NCBI RefSeq assembly: GCF_026342735.1
Contig: NZ_JAPEMM010000001.1
Span: forward strand, 4,650,001-4,714,000
Reading direction: 5' to 3'
Origin: Streptomyces sp. NBC_00193
GTDB taxonomy: Bacteria > Actinomycetota > Actinomycetes > Streptomycetales > Streptomycetaceae
Length of the DNA stretch: 64,000 bases
Below the pieces are notes generated by a model. That model saw only the letters and a program-made list of their open reading frames with translations, did no database searches and was not told the origin of the DNA. The position numbers and the translations under genes are program-made. Shown here one piece after another: positions 36,379-44,751 of the stretch; positions within the stretch are counted from its first letter, which is position 1; each line of letters begins with the position of its first letter.

Positions 36379-37254
36379 TCAGCCGAGCTCGCGCAGCTCC
36401 TTCAGCAGCGCCACGTCCGCCGCGTGCCCTTCCTTGCCGCCGGGCGTCTCGATGATCAGCGGTACGCCCTCCATCGCCGGGTGCGTGAACAGCTCGGCGA
36501 AGGCGTCCCGGCCGATGTGGCCCTGACCGATCTGCGCGTGCCGGTCCTTGTGGGCGCCCACGCCCTCCTTGGAGTCGTTGGCGTGCACCAGCTTCAGCCG
36601 GCCCTCGCCCACCGTGTCCACCAGCAGGTCCAGCGTCTGCTTCGTCCCGCCCGGCTCCGCCAGATCGTGCCCGGCCGCGAAGATGTGGCAGGTGTCGAGG
36701 CAGATCCCCAGCATCGGATGCCAGTCGAGGGCGTCGAAGTACGGGCCGAACTCCTCGGCGGTCGAGCACAGCGAGGAACCCTGCCCGGCCGTGGACTCCA
36801 GCAGCAGGAAGGGGTCGTCGTCATGCGTCAGCTCGTCCAGCAGCGGCAGCATGTGCTCCCTGACCTGCGCGTACGCCGCCTCGCGCGGCCGGCCCCCGGT
36901 CGCCGAGCCGGTGTGCACGACCACCCCGAGCGCGCCGATCGCGCGGGCCCGGCGCAGCGAGTGCCGCAGCGATTCCACGGACTTCTCGACGGTGGCCTCG
37001 GTGTGCGAGCCGAAGTTGATCAGGTACGGCGCGTGGACGTAGGCCGGGATCCCCTCGGTCGCACAGGCCTCGCGGAACAGCTCGTCCTGGGCGGGATTGC
37101 CGACCGGCGTGGCCCAGCCGCGCGGATTGGCGACGAAGACCTGGACGGCCTCGGCACCCATCTCGCGGGCGTACGCCAGCCCGACCGAGGCCAGCCCGCC
37201 CGCGACGGGCACGTGCCCGCCGACCGGATTGCGGCCCGTTGAATTGTTGTTCAT
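36379..37254 (-). CDS. nfo: deoxyribonuclease IV (AP endonuclease)
   Basis: 291 aa, TIM-barrel endonuclease IV. Metal ligands are recognisable: His in YVHAPYLIN, His in VVVHTGSA, Glu in LLLESTAGQG, Asp-His in CLDTCHIFAAGHD, His in LVHANDSK, Asp-His in GAHKDRHAQIGQGHIG and Glu in LIIETPGG. It cleaves abasic sites in DNA repair. Separated from the PASTA kinase stop by only 9 bp, so possibly co-transcribed with it. Confidence 0.95.
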   Translation of the reverse strand: MNNNSTGRNPVGGHVPVAGGLASVGLAYAREMGAEAVQVFVANPRGWATPVGNPAQDELFREACATEGIPAYVHAPYLINFGSHTEATVEKSVESLRHSLRRARAIGALGVVVHTGSATGGRPREAAYAQVREHMLPLLDELTHDDDPFLLLESTAGQGSSLCSTAEEFGPYFDALDWHPMLGICLDTCHIFAAGHDLAEPGGTKQTLDLLVDTVGEGRLKLVHANDSKEGVGAHKDRHAQIGQGHIGRDAFAELFTHPAMEGVPLIIETPGGKEGHAADVALLKELRELG

Positions 37255-37263
37255 GGCGTGCTG

Positions 37264-39216
37264 TTACAGCCCCTTGGTCCTGATGGTGATGGTGCTGCCC
37301 TCGGCGGCGTTCTGGCCCGCGGGGACCGACTGGGAGTCGACGGTGTTGCTGAAGGAGAGGAAGGGCTTGTCGACCTTGACCTTGAAGCCCAGCCCCTCCA
37401 GGGTCTTGCGGGCCGCGTCGGCCTCCTGGCCGGTGACGTCCGGGACCGGGATCTGGCGGGGGCCCTTGGACACGGTGAGGGTGACGGTGTCACCCGCGGC
37501 GGCCTGGGTGCCGGCGCCGATCGACTGGTTGGCGACCGTACCGGCGGGGGAGGGGGAATTGACCTCCTCCGGGGCCGTCTCCACCTTCAGGCCGAGGCCC
37601 TCCAGGGTGGAACGGGCCTGGTCGAGGGAGGTTCCCGTGACGCGCGGGACCGGCACCGGGCGGCCCTTGCTGACCACCATCGCGACCAGGGTGTCGAGGG
37701 AACGCTTCTGGCCGCCCGTCGGGTCCGTGCTGATCACCGAGCCCTGCGCGACGTCCTGGCTGAAGGCCTGCGTGACGGCCCCCGGCGTCAGGCCGACCGA
37801 GGTCAGCTCGGCCTTCGCGGCCTCCAGGGGCTTGCCCTTGAGGTCGGGTACGACGACGACCTCGGGGCCGCGCGAGATGGTGAGCGTCACCGCGCCGTTG
37901 CCGCGGATGCGCTTGCCGCCGGCGGGGTCGGTGTTCATGACGGTCCCCTTGTCGAAGGCCGCGCTGAACTTCCGGTCGACCCGCTTCACCCCGAGCCCGG
38001 CCGCCGACAGCTGGGACTTGGCCTCCGCCTCGGTCTTGCCGAGCAGGTTGGGGACCTTCGTGAACTGGCCGGAGCTGATGTACCAGACCCCCGTACCGAG
38101 GCCGAGGAAGAGCAGCACGCCGAGCACGACCAGCAGCACGCCGGGCCGCCGGATCCGGGAGGCGGCCGGCGCGGGCGCCGGAGGCAGGGGCGGAGCCGCG
38201 AGCCGCGAGGTGTGGGACACCGGCTCGGCGTGCGAAGCGTGTGCGGTGTGTGGGGCGTGGGCGGCATGCGAGGCGTGCGTGGTCACCGGGCGGGGGATCA
38301 CGCTGGTGCGGTCCTCGGCTGCGGTCCGCTCCGCGGCCCGGGCCTGCGGCGGTACTGCGTCCAGCTCGGAGTCGGAGAGCTGGGCACGGGCCCCTATGGC
38401 CAGCCCGAGGAGGGCGGCCGCGTCGTAGGGACGCAGATCCGGGTGGCGCGCGGTGGCCTGGGCGACGACCTCGTCGAGCGCGACGGGCAGCCCGGGGACG
38501 GCGGCCGACGGGGGCGGGACGTCCTCGTTGAGGTGCTGGTAGAGCACCTGGGCCGGGTTGACGCCGGTGTGCGGCTTGGAGCCGGTGAGCATCTCGTAGA
38601 ACACGACGCCGCAGGCGTAGACGTCCACGCGGGTGTCGGTGACGCCGTTCTCGATCTGCTCGGGCGCGAGGTAGGACACGGTCCCGAGGACGGACCCGGT
38701 GGTATTGGTCACGGAGTCCACGGACCGGACCAGCCCGAAGTCGGCCACCTTGACCCGGCCGTCGTCGCCGATCAGCACGTTCTCGGGCTTCATGTCCCGG
38801 TGCACGAAGCCGGCGCGGTGCGCGGCGCCGAGGGCGGCGAGCACCGGTTCGAGGATGTCGAGGGCCGCGCGCGGCTGGAGCGCGCCGCGCTCGCGGAGCA
38901 CGTCGCGCAGGGTGCAGCCGGACACGTACTCCATGGCGAGGTACGTGTACGGCCCGTGCGTGCCCTGGTCGAAGACGGCCACGACGTTGGGGTGCGCCAG
39001 GCGGGCCACGGACTTCGCCTCCCGGATGAACCGGTCGACGAAGCCGGGGTCGGCGGCGAGGGCCGGGTGCATCACCTTCAGCGCGAGGACCCGGTCCAGC
39101 CGGGTGTCGACGGCCCGGTAGACCGTGGCCATGCCGCCGGCCGCGATACGGGCGTCCACGCGGTAGCGGCCGTCGAGCGTCTGCCCGACGAGGGGGTCAT
39201 CCAGGGTCGTGTCCAC
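37264..39216 (-). CDS. pkaF: PASTA-domain Ser/Thr protein kinase (PknB/PkaF type)
   Basis: 650 aa from GTG 39216. Kinase domain 10-275: AAGGMATVY loop, K47, H139-R140-D141 catalytic loop (HRDMKPENVL), D159-F160-G161. Then a Pro/Ala and His-rich linker (THASHAAHAPHTAHASHA), one membrane helix (358-380) and four PASTA repeats (386-650) that bind peptidoglycan fragments or lipid II. It senses cell-wall state and phosphorylates cytosolic targets. Its position matches S. coelicolor pkaF (SCO2110). Rv2175c-like substrate candidate is 4.3 kb away. Confidence 0.95.
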   Translation of the reverse strand: MDTTLDDPLVGQTLDGRYRVDARIAAGGMATVYRAVDTRLDRVLALKVMHPALAADPGFVDRFIREAKSVARLAHPNVVAVFDQGTHGPYTYLAMEYVSGCTLRDVLRERGALQPRAALDILEPVLAALGAAHRAGFVHRDMKPENVLIGDDGRVKVADFGLVRSVDSVTNTTGSVLGTVSYLAPEQIENGVTDTRVDVYACGVVFYEMLTGSKPHTGVNPAQVLYQHLNEDVPPPSAAVPGLPVALDEVVAQATARHPDLRPYDAAALLGLAIGARAQLSDSELDAVPPQARAAERTAAEDRTSVIPRPVTTHASHAAHAPHTAHASHAEPVSHTSRLAAPPLPPAPAPAASRIRRPGVLLVVLGVLLFLGLGTGVWYISSGQFTKVPNLLGKTEAEAKSQLSAAGLGVKRVDRKFSAAFDKGTVMNTDPAGGKRIRGNGAVTLTISRGPEVVVVPDLKGKPLEAAKAELTSVGLTPGAVTQAFSQDVAQGSVISTDPTGGQKRSLDTLVAMVVSKGRPVPVPRVTGTSLDQARSTLEGLGLKVETAPEEVNSPSPAGTVANQSIGAGTQAAAGDTVTLTVSKGPRQIPVPDVTGQEADAARKTLEGLGFKVKVDKPFLSFSNTVDSQSVPAGQNAAEGSTITIRTKGL

Positions 39217-39286
39217 CCGGAGATTCTACGAGGGCCGACTCGCCCCCCGTCCCGGGCGGCGGGGGGTTGCAGCCCAGCTGTGACGT

Positions 39287-39540
39287 GGGGGCGGCGGTAC
39301 GGGTTCCCGCGGTCGCGGGGCCCTTACCCCCTCGCGCTCCACCCCCGGCCGGTGGCTGCCCACCCGCCGCCCCCTCGGCACTGGGCCGGACCGGGACCGC
39401 CTCTTCCCGCCCGGTTCCGCCGAGCTGGGCGGTCCCGGTCCTGCCTGGCCCCGAGGGCGGCGGGTGGGCAGCCACCGGGTCGGGGTGGCGCGCGAGGGGG
39501 TGAGGGCCCCGCCCCCGCAGGGCCCCGTACCGCCGCCCCC
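39287..39540. repeat. long inverted repeat (about 113-bp arms) between pkaF and thiG
   Basis: Arms 39287-39401 and 39428-39540 are near-complementary over their full length, with a 26-nt centre. They share blocks such as GGTGGCTGCCCACCCGCCGCC, GGGGCGGCGGTACGGG and GGACCGGGACCGCC. The element begins next to the thiG stop (39541) and fills the 324-bp gap up to pkaF. It differs in sequence from the dispersed repeat family. It may terminate the thi operon; no gene found in it. Confidence 0.85.
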
Positions 39541-40353
39541 TCAGAACGCCGGGCGTTCCGGGTCCAGGGTGGCTCGGCCTTCTACCGGGGAGGAGGCTTC
39601 TGCGAAGCGGCGTTGGGGGATGCGGCCCGCGCGGTGGGCCAGGCGGCCCGCCGTGACCGCGTCGCGCATGGCCGCGGCCATCAGGACGGGGAGTTGGGCG
39701 CGGGTCACCGCCGAGGCGAGCATGACCGCCGCGCAGCCCAGTTCCATGGCCAGGGCCACGTCCGAGGCCGTTCCGGCGCCCGCGTCGAGGATGACCGGGA
39801 CTCCGGCCCGTTCGGTGATCAGCTCGAAGTTGTGCGGGTTGCGGATGCCCATGCCGGAGCCGATCGGGGACCCGAGCGGCATGATCGCCGCGCAGCCCAC
39901 GTCCTCCAGTTTGCGGGCGAGGACCGGGTCGTCGTTCGTGTACGGGAGGACAGTGAAGCCCTCGTCGACCAGGGTTTCGGCGGCGTCGAGGAGTTCGACC
40001 CCGTCCGGGAGGAGGGTGCGTTCGTCCGCGACGACCTCCAGCTTGATCCAGTCCGTGCCGAGGGCCTCCCGGGCGAGGCGCGCCGTCAGGACGGCTTCGC
40101 CGGCCGTGAAGCAGCCCGCGGTGTTGGGGAGGACCGCGATGCCCAGGCGGTTCAGGACGGACAGGACCGAGCCCTGCACCGTCGGGTCGAGGCGCCGCAT
40201 CGCGACCGTGGTGAGTTCCGTGCCGGACGCGACCAGCGCCCGTTCCAGGATGTCCAGGCTCGGCGCCCCGCCGGTGCCCATGACCAGGCGCGAGGAGAAG
40301 GTCCGGCCGGCGAGGGTGAAGGCGTCGTCGGAAATGTCGTACGTGTCCGCCAT
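39541..40353 (-). CDS. thiG: thiazole synthase ThiG
   Basis: 270 aa, TIM-barrel enzyme that forms the thiazole phosphate of thiamine from DXP, ThiS-thiocarboxylate and dehydroglycine. Schiff-base lysine lies in WIKLEVVADERTLL; phosphate-binding glycines in MPLGSPIGSGMGI and LDAGAGTASDVALAMELG. Third gene of thiO-thiS-thiG; 4 bp after thiS. Confidence 0.96.
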   Translation of the reverse strand: MADTYDISDDAFTLAGRTFSSRLVMGTGGAPSLDILERALVASGTELTTVAMRRLDPTVQGSVLSVLNRLGIAVLPNTAGCFTAGEAVLTARLAREALGTDWIKLEVVADERTLLPDGVELLDAAETLVDEGFTVLPYTNDDPVLARKLEDVGCAAIMPLGSPIGSGMGIRNPHNFELITERAGVPVILDAGAGTASDVALAMELGCAAVMLASAVTRAQLPVLMAAAMRDAVTAGRLAHRAGRIPQRRFAEASSPVEGRATLDPERPAF

Positions 40354-40357
40354 GTGT

Positions 40358-40558
40358 TCAGCCTCCCTGGACTGCGGTGAGGACTTCGACGCGGTCGCCG
40401 TCGGTCACGGAGGTGTACGGCCACTGGCCGCGCGGCACCACGGTCTCGTTGAGGGCGGCCGCGACCCCCTTGGTGGCTTCGGTGAGGGTGGCGACCACCG
40501 TGGCGAGCATGGTCCCGTCCGCGATCTCGCGCGGCTCGCCGTTGACGGAAATGGTCAT
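40358..40558 (-). CDS. thiS: sulfur-carrier protein ThiS
   Basis: 66 aa ubiquitin-like protein ending in the essential Gly-Gly (TAVQGG), which is adenylated and thiocarboxylated before giving sulfur to the thiazole. ATG 40558 overlaps the thiO stop as ATGA, so it is coupled to thiO translation. Confidence 0.95.
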   Translation of the reverse strand: MTISVNGEPREIADGTMLATVVATLTEATKGVAAALNETVVPRGQWPYTSVTDGDRVEVLTAVQGG

Positions 40559-41778
40559 GCGAACGACTCCTGTCGCGTGAGGGTGGACGTGGGGGTGGCG
40601 GTGGGGGTGGCCGTGAGGGCGAAGCGGCGTGGGGTGAAGGGGCGGGCGATTTCTGGTAGTTCGCCGGTGGTCAGCAGGTCCGCCATCACGTCCCCCGTGA
40701 GAGGGGTGAGCAGGACGCCGTTGCGGTAGTGCCCGGTGGCCAGGTGCAGGCCCGGGAGTTCGGTCGGGCCGAGGAGGGGGGCGTTGTCCGGCGAGCCGGG
40801 GCGCAGCCCGGCCCGGGTCTCCACCAGGGGGAGTTCGGTGATGCCGGGCACCAGTTCGTGGGCGTCGCGCAGGAGTTCGTAGACGCCGCCCGCGGTGACG
40901 GTGGTGTCCCAGCCGAGTTCCTCGCTGGTGGCGCCGACGACGAGCTCGCCGTTCTCGCGGGGGACCAGGTAGACGTGGCTGCCGCGCACCACGGCCCGTA
41001 CGGTCCGTGACAGGAACGGGGCGTACGAGGGGGGCACCGCGAGGCGCAGCACCTGGCCCTTCACCGGCCGTACGGGCGCCACGGCCTCGGGCGGTACGCC
41101 GTCCAGCCGGCCGCTGAGCGAGCCCGCGGCCAGGACGACCTGGTCGGCGCGCAGCTCCGTGGCGTCGGCGTCGTCGAGGACCGCGCCGCAGGCCCGGTCG
41201 GCGGCGGTCAGCAGTCGCGCCGCCCCGGCGCGGTGCAGGGCGACCCCGGCCCGTTCGCAGGCGGCCAGCAGGGCGGCCGCGAGGCGGCGGGGATCGACCT
41301 GGTGGTCGCCGTCCACGCGCAGGCCGCCGCGTACGCCCGGAGCCAGCATCGGTTCCAGGCGGCGGCACTCGCGGCCGGTCAGCCAGTCGGACTCCAGGCC
41401 GCAGCGGCGCTGGAGGGCGTGCAGTTCGCGCAGGTGCAGCCGGTCGTCGGCGTCGAGGGCGACGGCGAGGGTGCCGCAGGCGCGGTAGCCGATGTCCATG
41501 CCGCCGCTGGCTTCGGCGAGCTCGGCTGCGAACTCGGGGTAGCGGGCGGCGGAGGCGAGGTTGAGACCGAGCAGGGTCTCCTCGCCGTAGTGCAGCTCGG
41601 TGACGGCGGCCAGCATGCCGGCCGCGACCTGGGCGGCGCCGCCGCCGGGGGCCGGATCGGCCAGCGCGGTGCGCAGCCCGCGCCGGGCCGCCCGCCAGGC
41701 GGTGACCAGGCCGATGATGCCGCCCCCGATGACGAGGACGTCGTAGCCGGGACTCCGGCCGTTCCTGAATGAATGCAT
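40555..41778 (-). CDS. thiO: glycine oxidase ThiO
   Basis: 407 aa from ATG 41778, the first ATG past the TPP riboswitch; an open frame up to 41994 runs through the riboswitch and is not coding. FAD motif DVLVIGGGIIGLVTAWRAAR, and DAO-family C-terminal ELPGLHLATGHYRNGVLLTPL. It oxidises glycine to iminoglycine (dehydroglycine) for thiazole formation in aerobic bacteria, replacing ThiH. First gene of thiO-thiS-thiG. Confidence 0.94.
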   Translation of the reverse strand: MHSFRNGRSPGYDVLVIGGGIIGLVTAWRAARRGLRTALADPAPGGGAAQVAAGMLAAVTELHYGEETLLGLNLASAARYPEFAAELAEASGGMDIGYRACGTLAVALDADDRLHLRELHALQRRCGLESDWLTGRECRRLEPMLAPGVRGGLRVDGDHQVDPRRLAAALLAACERAGVALHRAGAARLLTAADRACGAVLDDADATELRADQVVLAAGSLSGRLDGVPPEAVAPVRPVKGQVLRLAVPPSYAPFLSRTVRAVVRGSHVYLVPRENGELVVGATSEELGWDTTVTAGGVYELLRDAHELVPGITELPLVETRAGLRPGSPDNAPLLGPTELPGLHLATGHYRNGVLLTPLTGDVMADLLTTGELPEIARPFTPRRFALTATPTATPTSTLTRQESFA

Positions 41779-41791
41779 GGGCGTCCAGCCC

Positions 41792-41880
41792 CTCCCTTCG
41801 CCGGCATGACCCGGATCAGGTTCGTACGGTCGGAGGCCGGCCAGCCTCCCTCTCAGCCCGGTGCGCCCGGACTCCCGCGA
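41792..41880 (-). promoter_or_regulatory. TPP riboswitch (THI element)
   Basis: On the minus strand the signature reads GGGAGTCCGGGC...GGGCTGAGAGGGAGGC, then ACCGTACGAACCTGATCCGGGT and CATGCCGGCGAAGGGA; CTGAGAGG and ACCTGATC...GGGTnATGCCGGCGnAGGGA are the invariant parts of the TPP aptamer. The ribosome site lies just after it, so TPP probably closes translation of thiO-thiS-thiG. Confidence 0.95.
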
Positions 41881-42003
41881 TAGGTTCGGTGCCAGAGTAA
41901 CGCCGAGCCCGACGGCCGGTAAGGCTGCCTCCCCGGCAGCGGTGCCGGCCCGGCTGCGGCCGGGCTCCGGCCCGGATCCCGGACGGGGCGCCATCCCCTA
42001 TTC

Positions 42004-42018
42004 CTGACGGACCGTCAG
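42004..42018 (+). promoter_or_regulatory. perfect palindromic operator before flavoprotein gene
   Basis: CTGACGGACCGTCAG, 7-bp arms about a central A, typical of TetR-family operators. A -10-like TAGGCT (42024-42029) follows it, 7 nt before the GTG at 42037. The regulator is not visible nearby. Confidence 0.5.
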
Positions 42019-42036
42019 TTGATTAGGCTGGGCCGC

Positions 42037-43281
42037 GTGAGCGAGCAGACGCAACAGCAGACGCAGCAGGCGGAAGACACTCGGCGCGGCGTGGTGATCG
42101 TCGGCGCCGGGATGGCCGGGGTCCAGACCGCGGTCGCCCTCCGGGAACAGGGCTGGACCGGCCCCGTCACCCTGCTGGGGGCCGAACCCCACCAGCCCTA
42201 CGACCGGCCCCCGCTGTCCAAGGCGGTGCTCCTCGGCAAGGCGGAGGACTCGGCCTTCGACGTCGACTTCGAGGAGCTCGGCATCGAGCTCCGGCTGGGG
42301 GTCGAGGTCACCGGGCTGCGGCCCGCCGACCGGGAGGTGGACACCGAGGCCGGCCCGGTCCCGTACGAGGTCCTCGTGCTGGCGACCGGTGCCCTCCCGC
42401 TGACCCTGCCCGGCGCGGACGGCGTCCCCGGCGTGCACCTGCTGCGCACCCTGGACGATGCGGCCCGGCTGCGGCCCGTCCTGGCGGCCGGCTCGGCGGT
42501 GGTCGTGGTCGGGGCCGGCTGGATCGGCGCGGAATTCGCGACGGCCGCCCGGGAGGCGGGCTGCGCGGTGACGGTCGTCGAGGCGGCCGACCGGGTACTG
42601 GCGGGCGCGCTGCCCGCGGAGGTGGCCGAGCCGATGGGGCGCTGGTACGCCGAGGCGGGCGCCGAGCTGCTGACCGGTGCGAGGGTGGCCTCCGTGGAGC
42701 CGGGCCGGGTCCTGCTGGCAGACGGGCGGGCGCTGCCGGCCGGGGCGGTGGTGGTGGGCATCGGCGCCCGGCCGGCCACCGGATGGCTGGCCGGGTCCGG
42801 CGTGGAGCTCGGCCCGGACGGAGCGGTCACCGCCGACGAGCGGCTGCGCACCTCGGTGCCCGGGGTGTACGCCGTGGGGGACTGCGCCTCGTTCCCGTCG
42901 GGCCGCTACGGATCCCGGCTGCTGGTGCACCACTGGGACAACGCGCTCCAAGGGCCGCGGGTGGTGGCGTCGGACATCGTGGCCGGGGGCTCGGGGGAGC
43001 AGGTCTACGACCCGGTCCCGTACTTCTGGTCGGAGCAGTTCGGCCGCTTCGTGCAGTACGCGGGCCATCACGGCGACGCGGACGCGATGCTGTGGCGCGG
43101 TGACCCGGGGGCGGACACCTGGTCGGTGTGCTGGCTGCGGGAGGGGCGGCTGGTCGCGGTCCTCGCGGTGGGTCGCCCGCGCGACCTGGCTCAGGGGCGC
43201 CGGCTCATCGAGTCGGGGACCCCCGTCGACCCGGCGAAGGTCTCGGACCCGGGGACCGCGCTGAAGTCCACGGCCGTCTGA
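42037..43281 (+). CDS. FAD-dependent ferredoxin-reductase-like oxidoreductase
   Basis: 414 aa. Two Rossmann motifs: FAD site VVIVGAGMAGVQTAVALRE and NAD(P)H site VVVVGAGWIGAEFATAAREAG; the YAVGDCASF motif binds FAD; C-terminal reductase domain. Best fits ferredoxin/rubredoxin reductases that feed P450s or dioxygenases. GTG 42037 has no ribosome site and lies at the predicted transcript start, so a leaderless mRNA is likely. Divergent from the thi operon; no P450 or ferredoxin gene is adjacent. Confidence 0.9.
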   Translation: MSEQTQQQTQQAEDTRRGVVIVGAGMAGVQTAVALREQGWTGPVTLLGAEPHQPYDRPPLSKAVLLGKAEDSAFDVDFEELGIELRLGVEVTGLRPADREVDTEAGPVPYEVLVLATGALPLTLPGADGVPGVHLLRTLDDAARLRPVLAAGSAVVVVGAGWIGAEFATAAREAGCAVTVVEAADRVLAGALPAEVAEPMGRWYAEAGAELLTGARVASVEPGRVLLADGRALPAGAVVVGIGARPATGWLAGSGVELGPDGAVTADERLRTSVPGVYAVGDCASFPSGRYGSRLLVHHWDNALQGPRVVASDIVAGGSGEQVYDPVPYFWSEQFGRFVQYAGHHGDADAMLWRGDPGADTWSVCWLREGRLVAVLAVGRPRDLAQGRRLIESGTPVDPAKVSDPGTALKSTAV

Positions 43282-43505
43282 CCCGGTGGGGCCCGGCCAG
43301 GGAACGGGGCCGCCCGGTTCGGGCCCGCGCCCTCGCCCGGAGCCGTACCCGTACCCGTACCCGGCCCTCGGGCCGGTCCCGCCCGCGGATCGGGCCTGCT
43401 CAGCCGTGGGACAGGCCCCCTCCGGGGCCGTTCGCGGAGGCGTTCCCGCCCCGGACGGGGTCGCTCGGGTACCGGCAGCCAGTCCGAGATGGCAGGCTTG
43501 TGCTC

Positions 43506-43871
43506 GTGACCGAGATTGACGCAAAGATCGATGCCCTTGTTCCCGCCTGGCTGTACCTCCCCGACATCGCGGAGATGCTCGACATCGAAGTGACCAAGGT
43601 TCGCCAGCTGGTCAAGGAGGGGCAGCTGCTCGCGGTGCGCCGCGGCGAGAACCGCTCCCTCCAGGTCCCCGCCGCCTTCATCGACGGAGACAAGATCGTC
43701 AAGGGCCTGGTCGGCCTGCTGACCGTGCTCCGCGACGACCGCTTCACCGACGCGGAGATCCTGGAGTGGCTCTTCACCGCCGACGAGACCCTGCCCGGCA
43801 CCCCCGTGCAGGCGCTGAGCGAGAATCGCGGCACGGAGGTGAAGCGCCGCGCTCAGGCGCTCGCCATCTGA
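43506..43871 (+). CDS. Rv2175c-like helix-turn-helix DNA-binding protein
   Basis: 121 aa from GTG 43506. MerR/excisionase-like winged HTH (YLPDIAEMLDIEVTKVRQLV), then the Rv2175c C-terminal segment with LTVLRDDRFTDAEILEWLF. In Mycobacterium tuberculosis Rv2175c is a substrate of the Ser/Thr kinase PknL, and phosphorylation stops DNA binding. The phosphorylated N-terminal Thr there may correspond to Thr2 here (VTEID). The PASTA kinase is near by, but in this genome the pairing is inference. Targets unknown. Confidence 0.88.
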   Translation: MTEIDAKIDALVPAWLYLPDIAEMLDIEVTKVRQLVKEGQLLAVRRGENRSLQVPAAFIDGDKIVKGLVGLLTVLRDDRFTDAEILEWLFTADETLPGTPVQALSENRGTEVKRRAQALAI

Positions 43872-43977
43872 CCTGACTTCGCACCAAGAGCAAGAGCAAG
43901 CGCAAGCGCGGTGTGCGGGCCCCGGCCGGGGCCCGCACACCGCGTACGTACGTACGACACACGACCCGGGGGTACCC

Positions 43978-44628
43978 ATGTCCGCCATCGCCGCCCAGCT
44001 GTCCGATGCCCGGCTCTACCTGTGCACGGACGCCCGCAAGCGGCAGGGCGACCTCCCCGAGTTCCTGGACGCCGTCCTCGCCGGCGGGGTGGACATCGTC
44101 CAGCTCCGCGACAAGGGCATGGAGGCGGGCGAGGAGCTGGAGCACCTCCAGGTCTTCGCCGAAGCGGCCCGCCGCCACGGCAAGCTGCTCGCCGTCAACG
44201 ACCGGGCCGACGTCGCGCACGCCATCGGCTCGGACGTGCTGCACCTCGGGCAGGGCGACATCCCGGTGCCCGCGGCCCGCGCCATCCTGGGCCGAGAGGT
44301 CCTCATCGGCCGCTCCTGCCACTCCGAGGCGGAGGTCGACGCGGCCGTCGCCGAGGCCGGCGTGGACTACTTCTGCACCGGCCCCTGCTGGCCCACCCCC
44401 ACCAAGCCCGGCCGGTTCGCCCCCGGCCTCGGCCTCGTCCGGCACGCGGCCTCCCTCGCCCAGGACCGGCCGTGGTTCGCCATCGGCGGGATCGACGCGG
44501 GGAACCTGGACGAAGTACTGGACGCCGGCGCCTCCCGCGTCGTGGTCGTACGGGCCCTCACCGAGGCCTCGGACCCCGGCGCCGCCGCCGCTGACCTCGC
44601 CAAGCGGGTCCGCGCCCGGCTCGGCTAG
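43978..44628 (+). CDS. thiE: thiamine-phosphate synthase ThiE
   Basis: 216 aa TIM barrel. Characteristic motifs: VDIVQLRDKG, AVNDRADVAHAIGSDVLHLGQ, and GPCWPTPTKPG, then AIGGI near the end. It couples HMP-PP and the thiazole phosphate to thiamine phosphate. ATG 43978 follows an 'acccgggggtaccc' stretch. It lies on the plus strand, separated from thiOSG, and no TPP riboswitch was found before it. Confidence 0.95.
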   Translation: MSAIAAQLSDARLYLCTDARKRQGDLPEFLDAVLAGGVDIVQLRDKGMEAGEELEHLQVFAEAARRHGKLLAVNDRADVAHAIGSDVLHLGQGDIPVPAARAILGREVLIGRSCHSEAEVDAAVAEAGVDYFCTGPCWPTPTKPGRFAPGLGLVRHAASLAQDRPWFAIGGIDAGNLDEVLDAGASRVVVVRALTEASDPGAAAADLAKRVRARLG

Positions 44629-44751
44629 CGGGCCCCGGGCAGGCGCGAGCGGCCCCGGCCGCGCGCACCCCGTCCACCCCGGCGTCTCATTTTCGCGTCC
44701 AATCCGTGGACAACGCTTCGATGGACACCGGACCGCGTCTAACCTCCCCGT

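Noticed and set aside
37258..40380. 1040-aa plus-strand frame opposite pkaF and thiG
   Set aside because: Runs through two genes and the long inverted repeat on the other strand; composition shadow.
43320..43365. ccgtac tandem hexamers as a possible CRISPR or control repeat
   Set aside because: Only about three units of CCGTAC in a G+C-rich gap; no spacers or array structure.
44700..44725. GTCCA-n5-TGGAC repeat before metF
   Set aside because: Short arms and no known regulator; mentioned only under metF.
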